From: an uncultured Blautia sp. | GTDB lineage: Bacteria > Bacillota > Clostridia > Lachnospirales > Lachnospiraceae | Assembly (NCBI RefSeq): GCF_934371575.1 | Contig: NZ_CAKRNY010000013.1 | Location: 1 to 64,000, forward strand | Direction of reading: 5' to 3' | DNA length: 64,000 nt | In this document: positions 17,584 to 24,519 of the stretch, one piece after another | How the letters are laid out: every line of letters begins with the position of its first letter | How positions within the stretch are numbered: the stretch's first letter is position 1 | The notes under the pieces: generated by a model | Seen by the model: only the letters and a program-made list of their open reading frames with translations | What the model was told of the DNA's origin: nothing | The model's database searches: none | Program-made: the position numbers and the translations under genes

Positions 17584-18738
17584 TTATTTCGCCATTTGCA
17601 GGATTGCCACAATATCTTCTTTCGTCAACTGTTGGAAGAAACCGATATGCCCATTTCTGCCGAAAACACATTTCTCAGCCATTTCCTCAATCTGGGCATC
17701 CGTTGGATGAACGCCAAGTTCAGTGAGGGTGGTTGGCATGCCTATGGAGTGGCACCAGGTCTCCCAGGCAGTGATAGAATCACTATCCCCGAAAACTTTC
17801 TCGCCAAACTGTGCAAACCTTCCCGGATTTGTCTTATACACATATCTCGCCCAGCTTCCCCAGACAGCTGCAAGTCCGGCTCCGTGAGCCACATCAAACA
17901 TACCGCCAAGCTCATGTTCAATTTTGTGTGTGGCAAAATCAGATACACGTCCGGCACCGGTCAGACCGTTATGGGAAAGGCTTCCGGCCCACATAAGAGT
18001 AGCCCGGGCGTCATAGTTCTCAGGCTCTTTTACAGCAACCTGTGCGGCATCACGAACGGAAATCATCAGTCCCTCTGCAATCCGGTCAGTAAGGCTGGTA
18101 TCTGTGTCTGTAGGGGTAAAATAACGCTCCATAGTGTGCATCATAATATCGGCTGCGCCGCTGGCTGTCTGATATGCCGAAAGGCTGTAAGTCAGCTTGG
18201 GATTCATAATGGCAAATCTGGGGCGTGCGCAGTCATGTCCATAAGAACGCTTCATCATGCCATCTTCAATTGTGAGAACCATAGAAGAAGACATTTCAGA
18301 GCCTGCGGCAGCGATTGTAAGAATAACGCCAATGGGCAGGTTTTTATCTGTTTTTACACGTCCGTAAAGCAGGTCTTCCATTTCAAAATCATTGGCAATT
18401 CCGTAACCAATTCCCTTTGCTGTATCAATTACACTGCCGCCTCCAATTGGCAGAAGGAAGTCAACACCTTCCGTCCGTCCAATGCGGATTCCCTCTTTTA
18501 CCAGGGAAAGACGGGGATTTGGTACAACGCCGTTCAAATCCACATAGGAAAGTCCTGCATCACTTAAACTCTTGTGAACCAGATCCAAAAGCCCGGAAGT
18601 TTCAATATGTCCGCCCTTTTTTCCATAAACGATCATAACCTTGTGTCCACCAAACGCTGCAACCTGTTTTCCAACCTCACTCTCACGGCCAGCACCGAAA
18701 AGAATCTTAGTGGGAGTGAAAAAATCAAAATTTATCAT
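17584..18738 (-). CDS. Iron-containing alcohol dehydrogenase (butanol dehydrogenase/YqhD-like)
   Basis: This 384-residue cytoplasmic group III alcohol dehydrogenase starts MINFDFFTPTKILFGAG. It has the nucleotide-binding GGGSVIDTAKGI and metal-ligand region HKIEHELGG...DVAHGAGLAAVW with the expected histidines. The family usually reduces aldehydes to alcohols with NAD(P)H. The start at 18738 follows GGAGG at suitable spacing; an 18-codon upstream extension is possible but lacks a ribosome-binding site. It stands alone, convergent with the carboxypeptidase gene. Confidence 0.93.
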   Translation of the reverse strand: MINFDFFTPTKILFGAGRESEVGKQVAAFGGHKVMIVYGKKGGHIETSGLLDLVHKSLSDAGLSYVDLNGVVPNPRLSLVKEGIRIGRTEGVDFLLPIGGGSVIDTAKGIGYGIANDFEMEDLLYGRVKTDKNLPIGVILTIAAAGSEMSSSMVLTIEDGMMKRSYGHDCARPRFAIMNPKLTYSLSAYQTASGAADIMMHTMERYFTPTDTDTSLTDRIAEGLMISVRDAAQVAVKEPENYDARATLMWAGSLSHNGLTGAGRVSDFATHKIEHELGGMFDVAHGAGLAAVWGSWARYVYKTNPGRFAQFGEKVFGDSDSITAWETWCHSIGMPTTLTELGVHPTDAQIEEMAEKCVFGRNGHIGFFQQLTKEDIVAILQMAK

Positions 18739-18849
18739 AAGAAAATTCCTCCGTTGAAATGTGCAATTAATAAATTCTTTTTCTGAGCCCATTATATAGC
18801 AGGATTCGGAAAATATCCATTACTTTCCCGGGTGCCTTTGGGGCACTTT

Positions 18850-20055
18850 TTATTTACAGGATTCCCGCGTCAGCAGCCGCTTATAACTGCAATCCATTCC
18901 AATCGCTCCCAGCGGTGCGGTGATGAGAATGCCAAGTACGGCCACAGAAAGCACAACCTGTCCGCAGGGGAGACCCATGGCCATTGGTACAGAGCCGATG
19001 GCAGCCTGGACAGTTGCTTTGGGAAGGTAGGCAATGGAGCAGAACAGTTTTTCTTTTGCGGTAAGGCTGGTTCCGGCTACGCAGAGGGAGACACCGAGGG
19101 TACGGATCAGCAGTGCGGCGAAAATCATGGCCAGAGCTGTTGGACCAGCTTTCAAGGTGTAGCGGATATCTACGGATGCACCTACAAGTACAAAAAGCAG
19201 GACTTCAGCAGCCAGCCACAGCTTTCCGAATTTCTGGGAAAGACGTGCGGAAACGGAAGGTGTGCATTTCAGTTTCAAAATGCATGCCATACTTACCACA
19301 GCCAGAAGCCCGGACACAGAGACCATCGGTTTCAGCCATGTTTCAACAGACATAAGCAGGAAAGAGACGCCCATTACCACGATCACCTTCATACTGTTCC
19401 GTACCATGTGGCTGTGGGCGTAAGCAGTTTCGAAAAACAGGGAAAGCAGATACCCTGCGACACTTCCAAGCAGGATTCCAAGCACAATAGAAACCGGAAT
19501 GTTGATAAAATCCCGTACATGTGCACTACCTCCCTGTGCCATAGCAGAAAATGTGGAAAACAGCACGATCACATAAATATCGTCACAGGAAGCGCCAGCC
19601 AGGATCATCTGGGGAATGCTTTTGGCTGTGCCGTATTTTTCCTCCATCAACTGTACCATTCTCGGGACAACAACTGCTGGGGAAACAGCACCCATTACGG
19701 CACCCATAACAGCAGCTTCCAGTCTGTTGATTCCCAGAAAATAAGGAGCCAGTAAAAAGTATGCCAGAATTTCAAAGGTCGCTGGGATGCAGGCCATCAT
19801 GATCGCAGGCCGTCCTACTTTTTTCAGATCAGCCAGATTCAGGGAAAGTCCTGCTTTCAATAAAATAATGATCAGAGCGATCTGCCGCAGCTCCGATGAG
19901 ATGGAAAGAATGGATGGATCCAGTGCATTCAGTACATAAGGTCCCAGAAGAATGCCAGTAATCAGCATTCCGATAATACGGGGAAGCTTCAGTGCCTGGC
20001 AGATTGCCGCCAGGGAAAGTCCAGCAAGAAAAATAAAAGCCAAAGATGTTAACAT
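18850..20055 (-). CDS. Cation:proton antiporter (CPA family) under a probable fluoride riboswitch
   Basis: This 401-residue integral membrane protein has about 12 hydrophobic segments. It has the CPA-type features LPRIIGMLITGILLGP, an acidic pair inside the membrane (AGASCDDIYVI) and GAVSPAVVVP. The start at 20055 follows GGAGGAAC at good spacing. The 5' leader carries a crcB-type (fluoride) aptamer. Na+/H+-antiporter-like genes are known members of the fluoride-riboswitch regulon beside crcB and eriC(F), so a role in fluoride resistance is likely, but the transported ion is not shown by the sequence. Confidence 0.87.
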   Translation of the reverse strand: MLTSLAFIFLAGLSLAAICQALKLPRIIGMLITGILLGPYVLNALDPSILSISSELRQIALIIILLKAGLSLNLADLKKVGRPAIMMACIPATFEILAYFLLAPYFLGINRLEAAVMGAVMGAVSPAVVVPRMVQLMEEKYGTAKSIPQMILAGASCDDIYVIVLFSTFSAMAQGGSAHVRDFINIPVSIVLGILLGSVAGYLLSLFFETAYAHSHMVRNSMKVIVVMGVSFLLMSVETWLKPMVSVSGLLAVVSMACILKLKCTPSVSARLSQKFGKLWLAAEVLLFVLVGASVDIRYTLKAGPTALAMIFAALLIRTLGVSLCVAGTSLTAKEKLFCSIAYLPKATVQAAIGSVPMAMGLPCGQVVLSVAVLGILITAPLGAIGMDCSYKRLLTRESCK

Positions 20056-20081
20056 TGTTATAAGTTCCTCCTTTTTACGCA

Positions 20082-20131
20082 GAAAAGCTGATGCCTCCTG
20101 CGACAATTGTTATCACAGAAGTCATCAGCTT
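20082..20131 (-). terminator. Expression-platform hairpin overlapping the fluoride aptamer
   Basis: Read on the minus strand, AAGCTGATGA then CTTCTGTGA pairs with TCGCAGGAG then a CATCAGCTT arm, a stem of about 18 bp including G-U pairs, followed by a short T tract (TTTT then CTG). The left arm uses the same bases as the aptamer's 3' half, so hairpin and aptamer exclude each other, as expected of a ligand-on attenuator. Confidence 0.6.
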
Positions 20132-20177
20132 AATAAGCGGTTCGGGATGATCCCAGGGAGACATTCATTCCCCTTTT
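20114..20177 (-). promoter_or_regulatory. Probable fluoride riboswitch (crcB motif)
   Basis: On the minus strand the leader contains GGGGAATGAATGTCTCCC, a small GGGATCATCCC hairpin, then AACCGC, a short AAGC stem and GCTGATGACTTCTG. The 3' part matches the crcB consensus (AACCGC...GCTGATGAC-YCCT-like) closely. The loop segment GAA(T)GTC can form the pseudoknot with GACTTC through one bulge. The extra small hairpin between the first stem and AACCGC is not something I recall in the standard motif, so the assignment is strong but not certain. Confidence 0.72.
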
Positions 20178-20193
20178 GTAAATTTCTGAAGGT

Positions 20194-20222
20194 ATAATAA
20201 CATATTAGAAAGATTATAGCAA
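20194..20222 (-). promoter_or_regulatory. Promoter of the riboswitch-antiporter transcript
   Basis: On the minus strand TTGCTA (20222-20217) and TATTAT (20199-20194) are separated by 17 bp, with TG before the -10 (extended -10). Transcription would start about 10 bases before the aptamer. Confidence 0.55.
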
Positions 20223-20243
20223 GAAAGATTATAGCAATAAAAA

Positions 20244-20669
20244 TCAAAATAAAGTTTCTTCGTTTTCCTCAAAGAGTTTATCATTAATTTCAAACAGCTC
20301 AAGTCCATGCAGCAGCCCATAATAGATAATGGCATCTCTCTTTAATTTCGGGTATAGCTGCGCTATTCCACAAAGCTTCAGCAGCTCCTGGGTTTCTTCA
20401 ATACTTGCTTCCAGTCCATAACACAGGCACAGCAAACGGTTACGGGAAGGATTTCTGCGGCCGGCAAAAATCTGATGCAGGTAAATTTCACTCATTCCAG
20501 CCTGTTTGGCAAGCGCTGCCTTTGAAATATTTTTCTCTTCGAACAGACGGTTTAATAATTCTGCCACACTTTTATTTTCAAATTGTTCCTGGTTCTGGGA
20601 AAGAAACTGACTCAGATTCGGGGAATCCATAAGCTCCTGATGCAAACCATCTGTATTTTTCTTTTTCAT
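20244..20669 (-). CDS. XRE-family helix-turn-helix regulator
   Basis: This 141-residue protein has a HTH_3/XRE DNA-binding domain at residues about 34-95 (SKAALAKQAGMSEIYLHQIF then GRRNPSRNRLLCL) and a short C-terminal region of unknown fold. It is divergent from a Hanks-type kinase gene. In Clostridia such HTH and kinase genes are often neighbours, so it may respond to or regulate the kinase locus, but this is inferred from position only. Confidence 0.82.
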   Translation of the reverse strand: MKKKNTDGLHQELMDSPNLSQFLSQNQEQFENKSVAELLNRLFEEKNISKAALAKQAGMSEIYLHQIFAGRRNPSRNRLLCLCYGLEASIEETQELLKLCGIAQLYPKLKRDAIIYYGLLHGLELFEINDKLFEENEETLF

Positions 20670-20712
20670 ATTTCGCGCCTTTACATTAATTTGTCAATAA
20701 GTTAAAATATTC

Positions 20713-20741
20713 TTAACAGTATACTCAAATAAAAATATACT
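20713..20741 (+). promoter_or_regulatory. Promoter of the kinase operon
   Basis: TTAACA at 20713-20718 and TATACT at 20736-20741 with a 17-bp spacer. The resulting leader is about 110 nt. Confidence 0.6.
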
Positions 20742-20782
20742 ATAAATAATTCTGAAAAACAATATGCAGACAGCATAGTGTT

Positions 20783-20846
20783 AGCTACTGCTCATCGGAT
20801 ATATTTCGTGAATTGCGTTACCGGGGAGGGCGTGAGCCGTAGCTTA
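20783..20846 (+). promoter_or_regulatory. Long-range hairpin in the kinase leader
   Basis: AGCTACTGCTCA (from 20783) can pair with TGAGCCGTAGCT with one mismatch, enclosing a GC-rich loop (ACCGGGGAGGGCG). It ends just before the AAGGAGG of the kinase gene. I do not recognise a known riboswitch. Confidence 0.35.
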
Positions 20847-20860
20847 AGACAAGGAGGCAA

Positions 20861-21565
20861 ATGGACATTTATGACAGTCTTTTGAGTACAGTTCATGACG
20901 AATATGACAGAATCCGGTTGATCAAAAAAAGTGAACGGGGTGAAGTGTCCCTGGTACGTCATAGAGCAAGTGGAAAGTGTTATATTTTCAGACATTTTTC
21001 AGGCAACAGTGAAGTATACCGGAAGCTTCTTTCTATTTCCTGTCCAAATCTTCCCCAGATTATGGAAGTAGGGGAAAAGGAGGGGAAAACAGTTCTGCTG
21101 GAAGAATATGTGCAGGGGGATACTCTTGGAGAGATTTTGCAGGGGGGACTTTTGACAGCGGCACAGGCCCGACAGATTACCCGCCAGCTTTGCATGGCCT
21201 TATGGGTGCTTCATTCCATGGGAATGGTACATAGAGATGTAAAGCCAGACAATGTGATCATATGTGGAAAAGAAGCTGTTCTCATCGATTTTGATGCAGC
21301 CAGGATCTATAAAAACGAAAACAGGGAAGATACGCAGATTCTGGGAACTACAGGCTTTGCAGCACCAGAGCAGTACGGGCTTTCCCAGTCTGACGGGCGT
21401 GCGGATATTTATGCGCTGGGAGTTCTGCTGAACATTATGCTGACAGGAGAACATCCTTCCAGAAAGCTGGCCGGCGGCAGAATGGGCAGAATTGTCCAAC
21501 GCTGCACTATGGTAAATCCGGCAAAAAGATATAAGAATATTCTTCATTTGATGGAGGTTTTATAA
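20861..21565 (+). CDS. Hanks-type Ser/Thr protein kinase with altered ATP-binding motifs
   Basis: This 234-residue protein is a bare kinase domain without membrane anchor or PASTA repeats. The catalytic loop is intact (HRDVKPDN) and the activation segment end is present (GTTGFAAPEQYG). The metal-binding motif reads DFD instead of DFG. The glycine loop keeps only one glycine (SERGEVSLV), and the position of the ATP-binding lysine appears to be arginine (YIFRHF). It may be a weak or unusual kinase. AAGGAGG precedes the ATG closely. It is followed after 11 bp by a zinc-ribbon membrane protein gene, a likely partner or substrate. Confidence 0.88.
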   Translation: MDIYDSLLSTVHDEYDRIRLIKKSERGEVSLVRHRASGKCYIFRHFSGNSEVYRKLLSISCPNLPQIMEVGEKEGKTVLLEEYVQGDTLGEILQGGLLTAAQARQITRQLCMALWVLHSMGMVHRDVKPDNVIICGKEAVLIDFDAARIYKNENREDTQILGTTGFAAPEQYGLSQSDGRADIYALGVLLNIMLTGEHPSRKLAGGRMGRIVQRCTMVNPAKRYKNILHLMEVL

Positions 21566-21576
21566 AGGAGAAGAGA

Positions 21577-22824
21577 ATGAATAACAAATGTATAAAATGC
21601 GGACGGCCCCTTCCGGACAATGCTTCTTTTTGTCCACATTGTACAGCGGTTCAGACTGAAAAACAGGAGATAAAAGCGCCAAAACGGTGGAGAAAAACGG
21701 CTTTCTGTGTGACAGCTGTGGCGGTGCTGCTGGCGGTAGTTGTGACTGCTTTTTCCCTGCATCATCGCCCTAAATCCTATGAGGGTGGTGCGCAGGTGGT
21801 TTATACAGACAAAGGAAAAGCTTATAAACTGCTGTTGAATTTTTCCGAAGATGATGGAGTAACAGGACATGCCCAGGGAGAACGTACTGATACACTGGCG
21901 CAGGGAATGGAAAGTGCCCTTCCCTGTCAGCTGTATGTTCTGGATCAGGAAACTGGGGGACTGGCGTGGGAAGAATTTACAAAAAAGGTGGATTCCTGTA
22001 AGGTGAACACAAAACCTGGCGAAAATTCAAAGAAAGCAGAATATGTGGAACCGGTTCATAACGAGAGCTTCCCCAATGCGGCTTACGTTTCAGATATTTA
22101 TTATTCTGCTGATAGCGGTATTAACGATATCTTGTGGAACCTGACTATGAAAAATGGAGATACGATTTCTCTCAGCACACGGCTTACCATTGAAAAGCAG
22201 GCAGCAGTTGCCTATTTTTCAGAGGATACGCCTATGGAGACCACAGAGGAATTGAATGCATTGCTGGCTTCCATTGAGGAAGAGGTGCCATCGGAAACGC
22301 CGGTTTACCTCCATCTTCCAGCAGTAACTTATGATGGTGATATCATTTTTGGAAATCATGTGTGGGGAATTTATGGAAGCTCAGACGGGGATGATGTGAC
22401 TACTTTCACAGGAACTGTCAGTATGCGGGGCCTGAATGGAAATTATGCGGAAATGTCAGGAATCCAGTTTAAGGGGGATTCCGGAATCGGGGTGAACGCG
22501 TACTGTCTTGCTTTATTTTCCCGGTGCGGTTTTGATGGTTGGGATACGGCGGCAATCGCCAATAATGGAGCCTGGATAAATGCAATGGACTGTACTTTTA
22601 CCAATAATAAAATTGCACTGAAATTCAACAGCAGCATGGCTTATGGTACAGCGCCAAACTATCTGAATAATACATTTACCGGAAATGGAACGGCGGTTTG
22701 CATTGAGAATCTGCCTGGAAATGAAGTACTTGATTTTGCAGGCAGCATATTCTCGGGAAATGATGTGGATATTGATAATAAGGCAGATCATTCGGTAGAT
22801 ACCGCGAAGGCGGTTTTTGAATAA
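21577..22824 (+). CDS. Zinc-ribbon, single-pass membrane protein with parallel beta-helix region
   Basis: This 415-residue protein begins with a zinc ribbon (CIKCGRPLPDNASFCPHC), then a membrane helix at residues about 46-64. The large outer part ends in repeats rich in Asn and Gly (residues about 275-400) that look like a right-handed parallel beta-helix. The topology puts the ribbon inside and the beta-helix outside the cell. It is in one operon with the kinase (11 bp apart). The ribbon could be a docking or regulated module. The function is unknown. Confidence 0.75.
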   Translation: MNNKCIKCGRPLPDNASFCPHCTAVQTEKQEIKAPKRWRKTAFCVTAVAVLLAVVVTAFSLHHRPKSYEGGAQVVYTDKGKAYKLLLNFSEDDGVTGHAQGERTDTLAQGMESALPCQLYVLDQETGGLAWEEFTKKVDSCKVNTKPGENSKKAEYVEPVHNESFPNAAYVSDIYYSADSGINDILWNLTMKNGDTISLSTRLTIEKQAAVAYFSEDTPMETTEELNALLASIEEEVPSETPVYLHLPAVTYDGDIIFGNHVWGIYGSSDGDDVTTFTGTVSMRGLNGNYAEMSGIQFKGDSGIGVNAYCLALFSRCGFDGWDTAAIANNGAWINAMDCTFTNNKIALKFNSSMAYGTAPNYLNNTFTGNGTAVCIENLPGNEVLDFAGSIFSGNDVDIDNKADHSVDTAKAVFE

Positions 22825-22874
22825 TTTGGGAGGACTATGCTGGCAGGTAATTGTTTTTGTAAAGAATTGGTTTT

Positions 22875-23561
22875 ATGATAAATTATCTAACTGTTGAAGA
22901 TCCGGATGTACCGGTAACCCCAGGTAAGAGAGAAGATCTTATTGATCCTGAGATTCCAGATGGATTCTACTACGTACACAAGATCAAAATCACAAAGAAT
23001 GTAGTTGATGCAAATGGAAATGCAAAGAATACTAATGAGACATTCTATGCAGGAATTTTTACAGATGCAGATTTTACTACCTTGGCAGCAAATGTATCAC
23101 AGAATATTGTTCCACTGGAAATGGCTGGCGGTTCAGAAACGAGTGTTGAGGTTGAGCTTTCCATTCTTAAGACAGAATCCGCAACTCTATATATTGCAGA
23201 GGTTGATGCAGAAGGAAATCTGGTAGACGATGATGAAAACTTTGCATATGATGTAAGCGTAGATAGTGAAGAAATTACTCTCAATGCCGAAAATCAGAAT
23301 GCAGCAGTAACGATTGTTAACACAGAAATTGAGCCGGAACAGGTAACTCCGACTCCTACACAGGAGGATGACACAACTCCGGCTCCGGCACAGGAGGACG
23401 ATACAGCTCCGGCTCCGGCATCAGAAGGCAATGGAACTCAGAAAACAGGTGTTAAGACTGGTGATGATACTCCAATCAATCAGTTTGGATTCCTCCTCAT
23501 ATGCTCAGTAGCATGCATAGCACTGATCATCGGAAAACGTAAGAGAGAAAAACGTTCCTGA
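22875..23561 (+). pseudogene. Truncated cell-wall-anchored surface protein (3' remnant)
   Basis: This 228-residue frame has a pilin-like/Cna-B-type beta domain (FYAGIFTDADFTTLA), a Pro/Thr-rich linker with two EDDT-A-PAP repeats and a cell-wall sorting end (VKTGDDTPI, hydrophobic helix, KRKREKR), but no signal peptide. It lacks a convincing ribosome-binding site of its own. A GGAGG-led 13-codon frame (22837-22878) ends in an ATGA overlap with its first codon, so some translation by coupling is conceivable. The simplest reading is the 3' end of a larger adhesin whose 5' part was lost by deletion next to the beta-helix gene. An expressed short protein could not be anchored properly without a signal. 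Confidence 0.6.
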
Positions 23562-23630
23562 AGAGTCACTAAAAAGTCTTAAAAAGCCTCTGAAAAGAGA
23601 GGACTGTCAAAAAAATAGATAGATCCCAAA

Positions 23631-23675
23631 CCAGGGAGGGTGTGATCCATTTGGTCACACCCTCTCTGGCTTTTG
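23631..23675 (+). terminator. Strong terminator after the surface-protein remnant
   Basis: CCAGGGAGGGTGTGA (23631-23645) pairs with TCACACCCTCTCTGG (23655-23669) and is followed by TTTT. A smaller CCTCT/AGAGAGG hairpin lies at about 23587-23602. Confidence 0.85.
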
Positions 23676-23806
23676 GACTATTCAGAAAAATGAAATATCT
23701 GGAAATAAACAGGACAATCGTGGTAAAATATGGTATGATAAATTTTGATTAAACAGTCGTTTATTATTTATGCTTGGGAAAAATTACGGGATTCGGGTGA
23801 GAACAT

Positions 23807-24349
23807 ATGATTATAGATGAAGTCCTGTATGAGCGCTTCTGGAATGGGGAGAAAACAGCGGCAGATGAGTTGGTGCATAGGCATGGGGATATGCTGGTAC
23901 TGTTTTTGAACAGTTATGTGAAGGATATCCATGAGGCGGAGGATCTGATGATCGAGGCCTTTGCGCAGATGTTTGTGAGGCGGCGGTCGATATCGGAGGA
24001 TGGCAGTTTCCGCGCCTATTTATATAAGACAGCAAGGCGTCTTGCAGGAAATGCGATAAAAAAACACAGAGTATATATTGGATTGGAAGAACTTCCTTTC
24101 GAGCTGCCGGGGGAGGCTCTGGCTGAGACAAGCCTGTTTGAAAATGAACGGAAGAAGCAGCTTTATGAAGCTATGGAAGAACTAAAACCGGAATACCAGG
24201 AAGCTCTGTACCTGGTTTACTTCGAGGACATGAGCTACCAGGGCACTGCAGAAGTCATGTGCAGGTCAGAAAGCCAGGTTAAAAATCTGGTTCACAGAGG
24301 GAAAAAGAGTCTGAAAGAGCTTCTGGGGAAAAATGGATTTGAGTATTAG
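23807..24349 (+). CDS. ECF-like RNA polymerase sigma factor
   Basis: This 180-residue protein has a sigma-70 region 2 (residues about 20-85, with DIHEAEDLMIEAFAQMF) and a region 4.2 helix-turn-helix (EDMSYQGTAEVMCRSESQVKNLVHRGKKSL). It is followed by its own terminator. No anti-sigma gene is adjacent. The next gene encodes a giant secreted protein, and a PrsW-like protease gene lies 9 kb downstream on the same strand, the kind of protease that activates sigma factors by cutting membrane anti-sigma factors. The link is inference. Confidence 0.9.
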   Translation: MIIDEVLYERFWNGEKTAADELVHRHGDMLVLFLNSYVKDIHEAEDLMIEAFAQMFVRRRSISEDGSFRAYLYKTARRLAGNAIKKHRVYIGLEELPFELPGEALAETSLFENERKKQLYEAMEELKPEYQEALYLVYFEDMSYQGTAEVMCRSESQVKNLVHRGKKSLKELLGKNGFEY

Positions 24350-24350
24350 A

Positions 24351-24381
24351 AACCGTCATAGATGAAATGTGGCGGTTTTTT
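24351..24381 (+). terminator. Terminator after the sigma factor gene
   Basis: AACCGTCATA (24351-24360) pairs imperfectly with TGTGGCGGTT (24369-24378), followed by TTTT. Confidence 0.75.
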
Positions 24382-24519
24382 CTATGGAAAAAATAAAATA
24401 TTTTAAATTTTTTCATTTTTAGTGAGAGGATTTTGGATTTGGTGCCTTTTATATAGTATAGAATAGTGGGAAAAACATAGGAACGGATTAGAAAGCAGGA
24501 ATATGGAGGGAGAAACAAA

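Noticed and set aside
17578..18567. 329-codon open frame on + opposite the Fe-alcohol dehydrogenase
   Set aside because: The minus strand gives a clear enzyme with intact motifs; the + frame has no ribosome-binding site or recognisable domain and is an antisense shadow.
18832..19755. 307-codon frame on + opposite the antiporter
   Set aside because: Composition is Cys/His/Gln-rich with no start signal; the opposite strand is a clean membrane protein.
20207..20237. 15-bp tandem repeat AGAAAGATTATAGCA as a possible operator
   Set aside because: It overlaps the -35 region of the antiporter promoter and is short; without further copies a regulatory role cannot be argued.
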